Origin: Desulfocapsa sp.
Lineage (GTDB): Bacteria; Desulfobacterota; Desulfobulbia; Desulfobulbales; Desulfocapsaceae
Assembly (NCBI GenBank): GCA_029942265.1
Contig: JAOZTO010000187.1
Span: forward strand, 1-5,578
DNA: 5,578 nt
Reading direction: 5' to 3'
In this document: positions 5,538-5,578 of the stretch, one piece after another
Layout: the number at the start of each line of letters is the position of its first letter
Position numbering within the stretch: position 1 is the stretch's first letter
Position numbers and translations under genes: made by a program
Notes under the pieces: model-generated
What the model saw: the letters and a program-made list of their open reading frames with translations, nothing else
Told to the model about the DNA's origin: nothing
Databases searched by the model: none

Positions 5538-5562
5538 GGTTGGGTTCAAAACAGCCCAGACC
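5538..5562 (+). other. Hairpin after the right-hand open stretch
   Basis: TGGGTT (5541-5546) and AGCCCA (5553-5558) form a 6-bp stem with one U-G pair around loop CAAAAC. It extends by T5540-G5559 and GG-CC (5538-5539, 5561-5562) past a bulged A5560. No U tract follows, so a terminator role is weak; it could be a 3' structure of the transcript from the promoter at 5309-5337. Confidence 0.3.
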
Positions 5563-5578
5563 ACTGAATTGTAAATGT

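Noticed and set aside
1..5578. tRNA, rRNA, CRISPR array, complete insertion sequence
   Set aside because: No cloverleaf, ribosomal core sequence, regularly spaced repeats, or transposase with paired terminal repeats is visible.

Overview
The window carries a thiamine-uptake locus on the minus strand. Reading from right to left it holds a sigma70-like promoter (about 5148-5122), a TPP riboswitch (about 5108-5014), an intrinsic terminator that serves as its expression platform (5003-4970), and then three ABC-transporter genes: thiB/tbpA (4932-3889, periplasmic binding protein), thiP (3834-2176, two-module permease) and thiQ (2138-1077, ATPase). A TetR-family regulator (794-192) follows on the same strand after a 282-base AT-rich gap. 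A Gram-negative bacterium is indicated by the Sec signal peptide on a soluble binding protein and by the fused ThiP-type permease. Composition is moderate to AT-rich. A sulfate-reducing or other deltaproteobacterial host is possible, but that rests only on general impression and remembered repeat sequences.

How the locus works: when thiamine pyrophosphate is scarce, the leader can escape the terminator and the three transporter genes are made. ThiB captures thiamine in the periplasm, ThiP forms the channel and ThiQ drives it with ATP. When TPP is plentiful, the aptamer folds and the hairpin ending in nine U residues stops transcription 37 bases before thiB. A nested 12-bp pairing between the aptamer and the terminator is visible and is a good candidate antiterminator.

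Unusual points are: a ThiQ with a TOBE-like C-terminal extension (353 residues, against roughly 230 in the enterobacterial protein); a TTG start for thiQ; an imperfect palindrome resembling a dispersed repeat lodged between thiB and thiP, directly against the thiP ribosome binding site; and a cluster of GAACA half-sites just upstream of the TetR gene.

The right 430 bases (5149-5578) hold no intact gene that I recognise. They contain a small AT-rich palindrome, a near-consensus rightward promoter (TTGACA, 17 bases, TATATT) and a 57-codon open stretch without a good start that looks like a gene remnant. The left 191 bases are non-coding as far as I can see. I found no convincing wholly new system; the candidate new details are regulatory.
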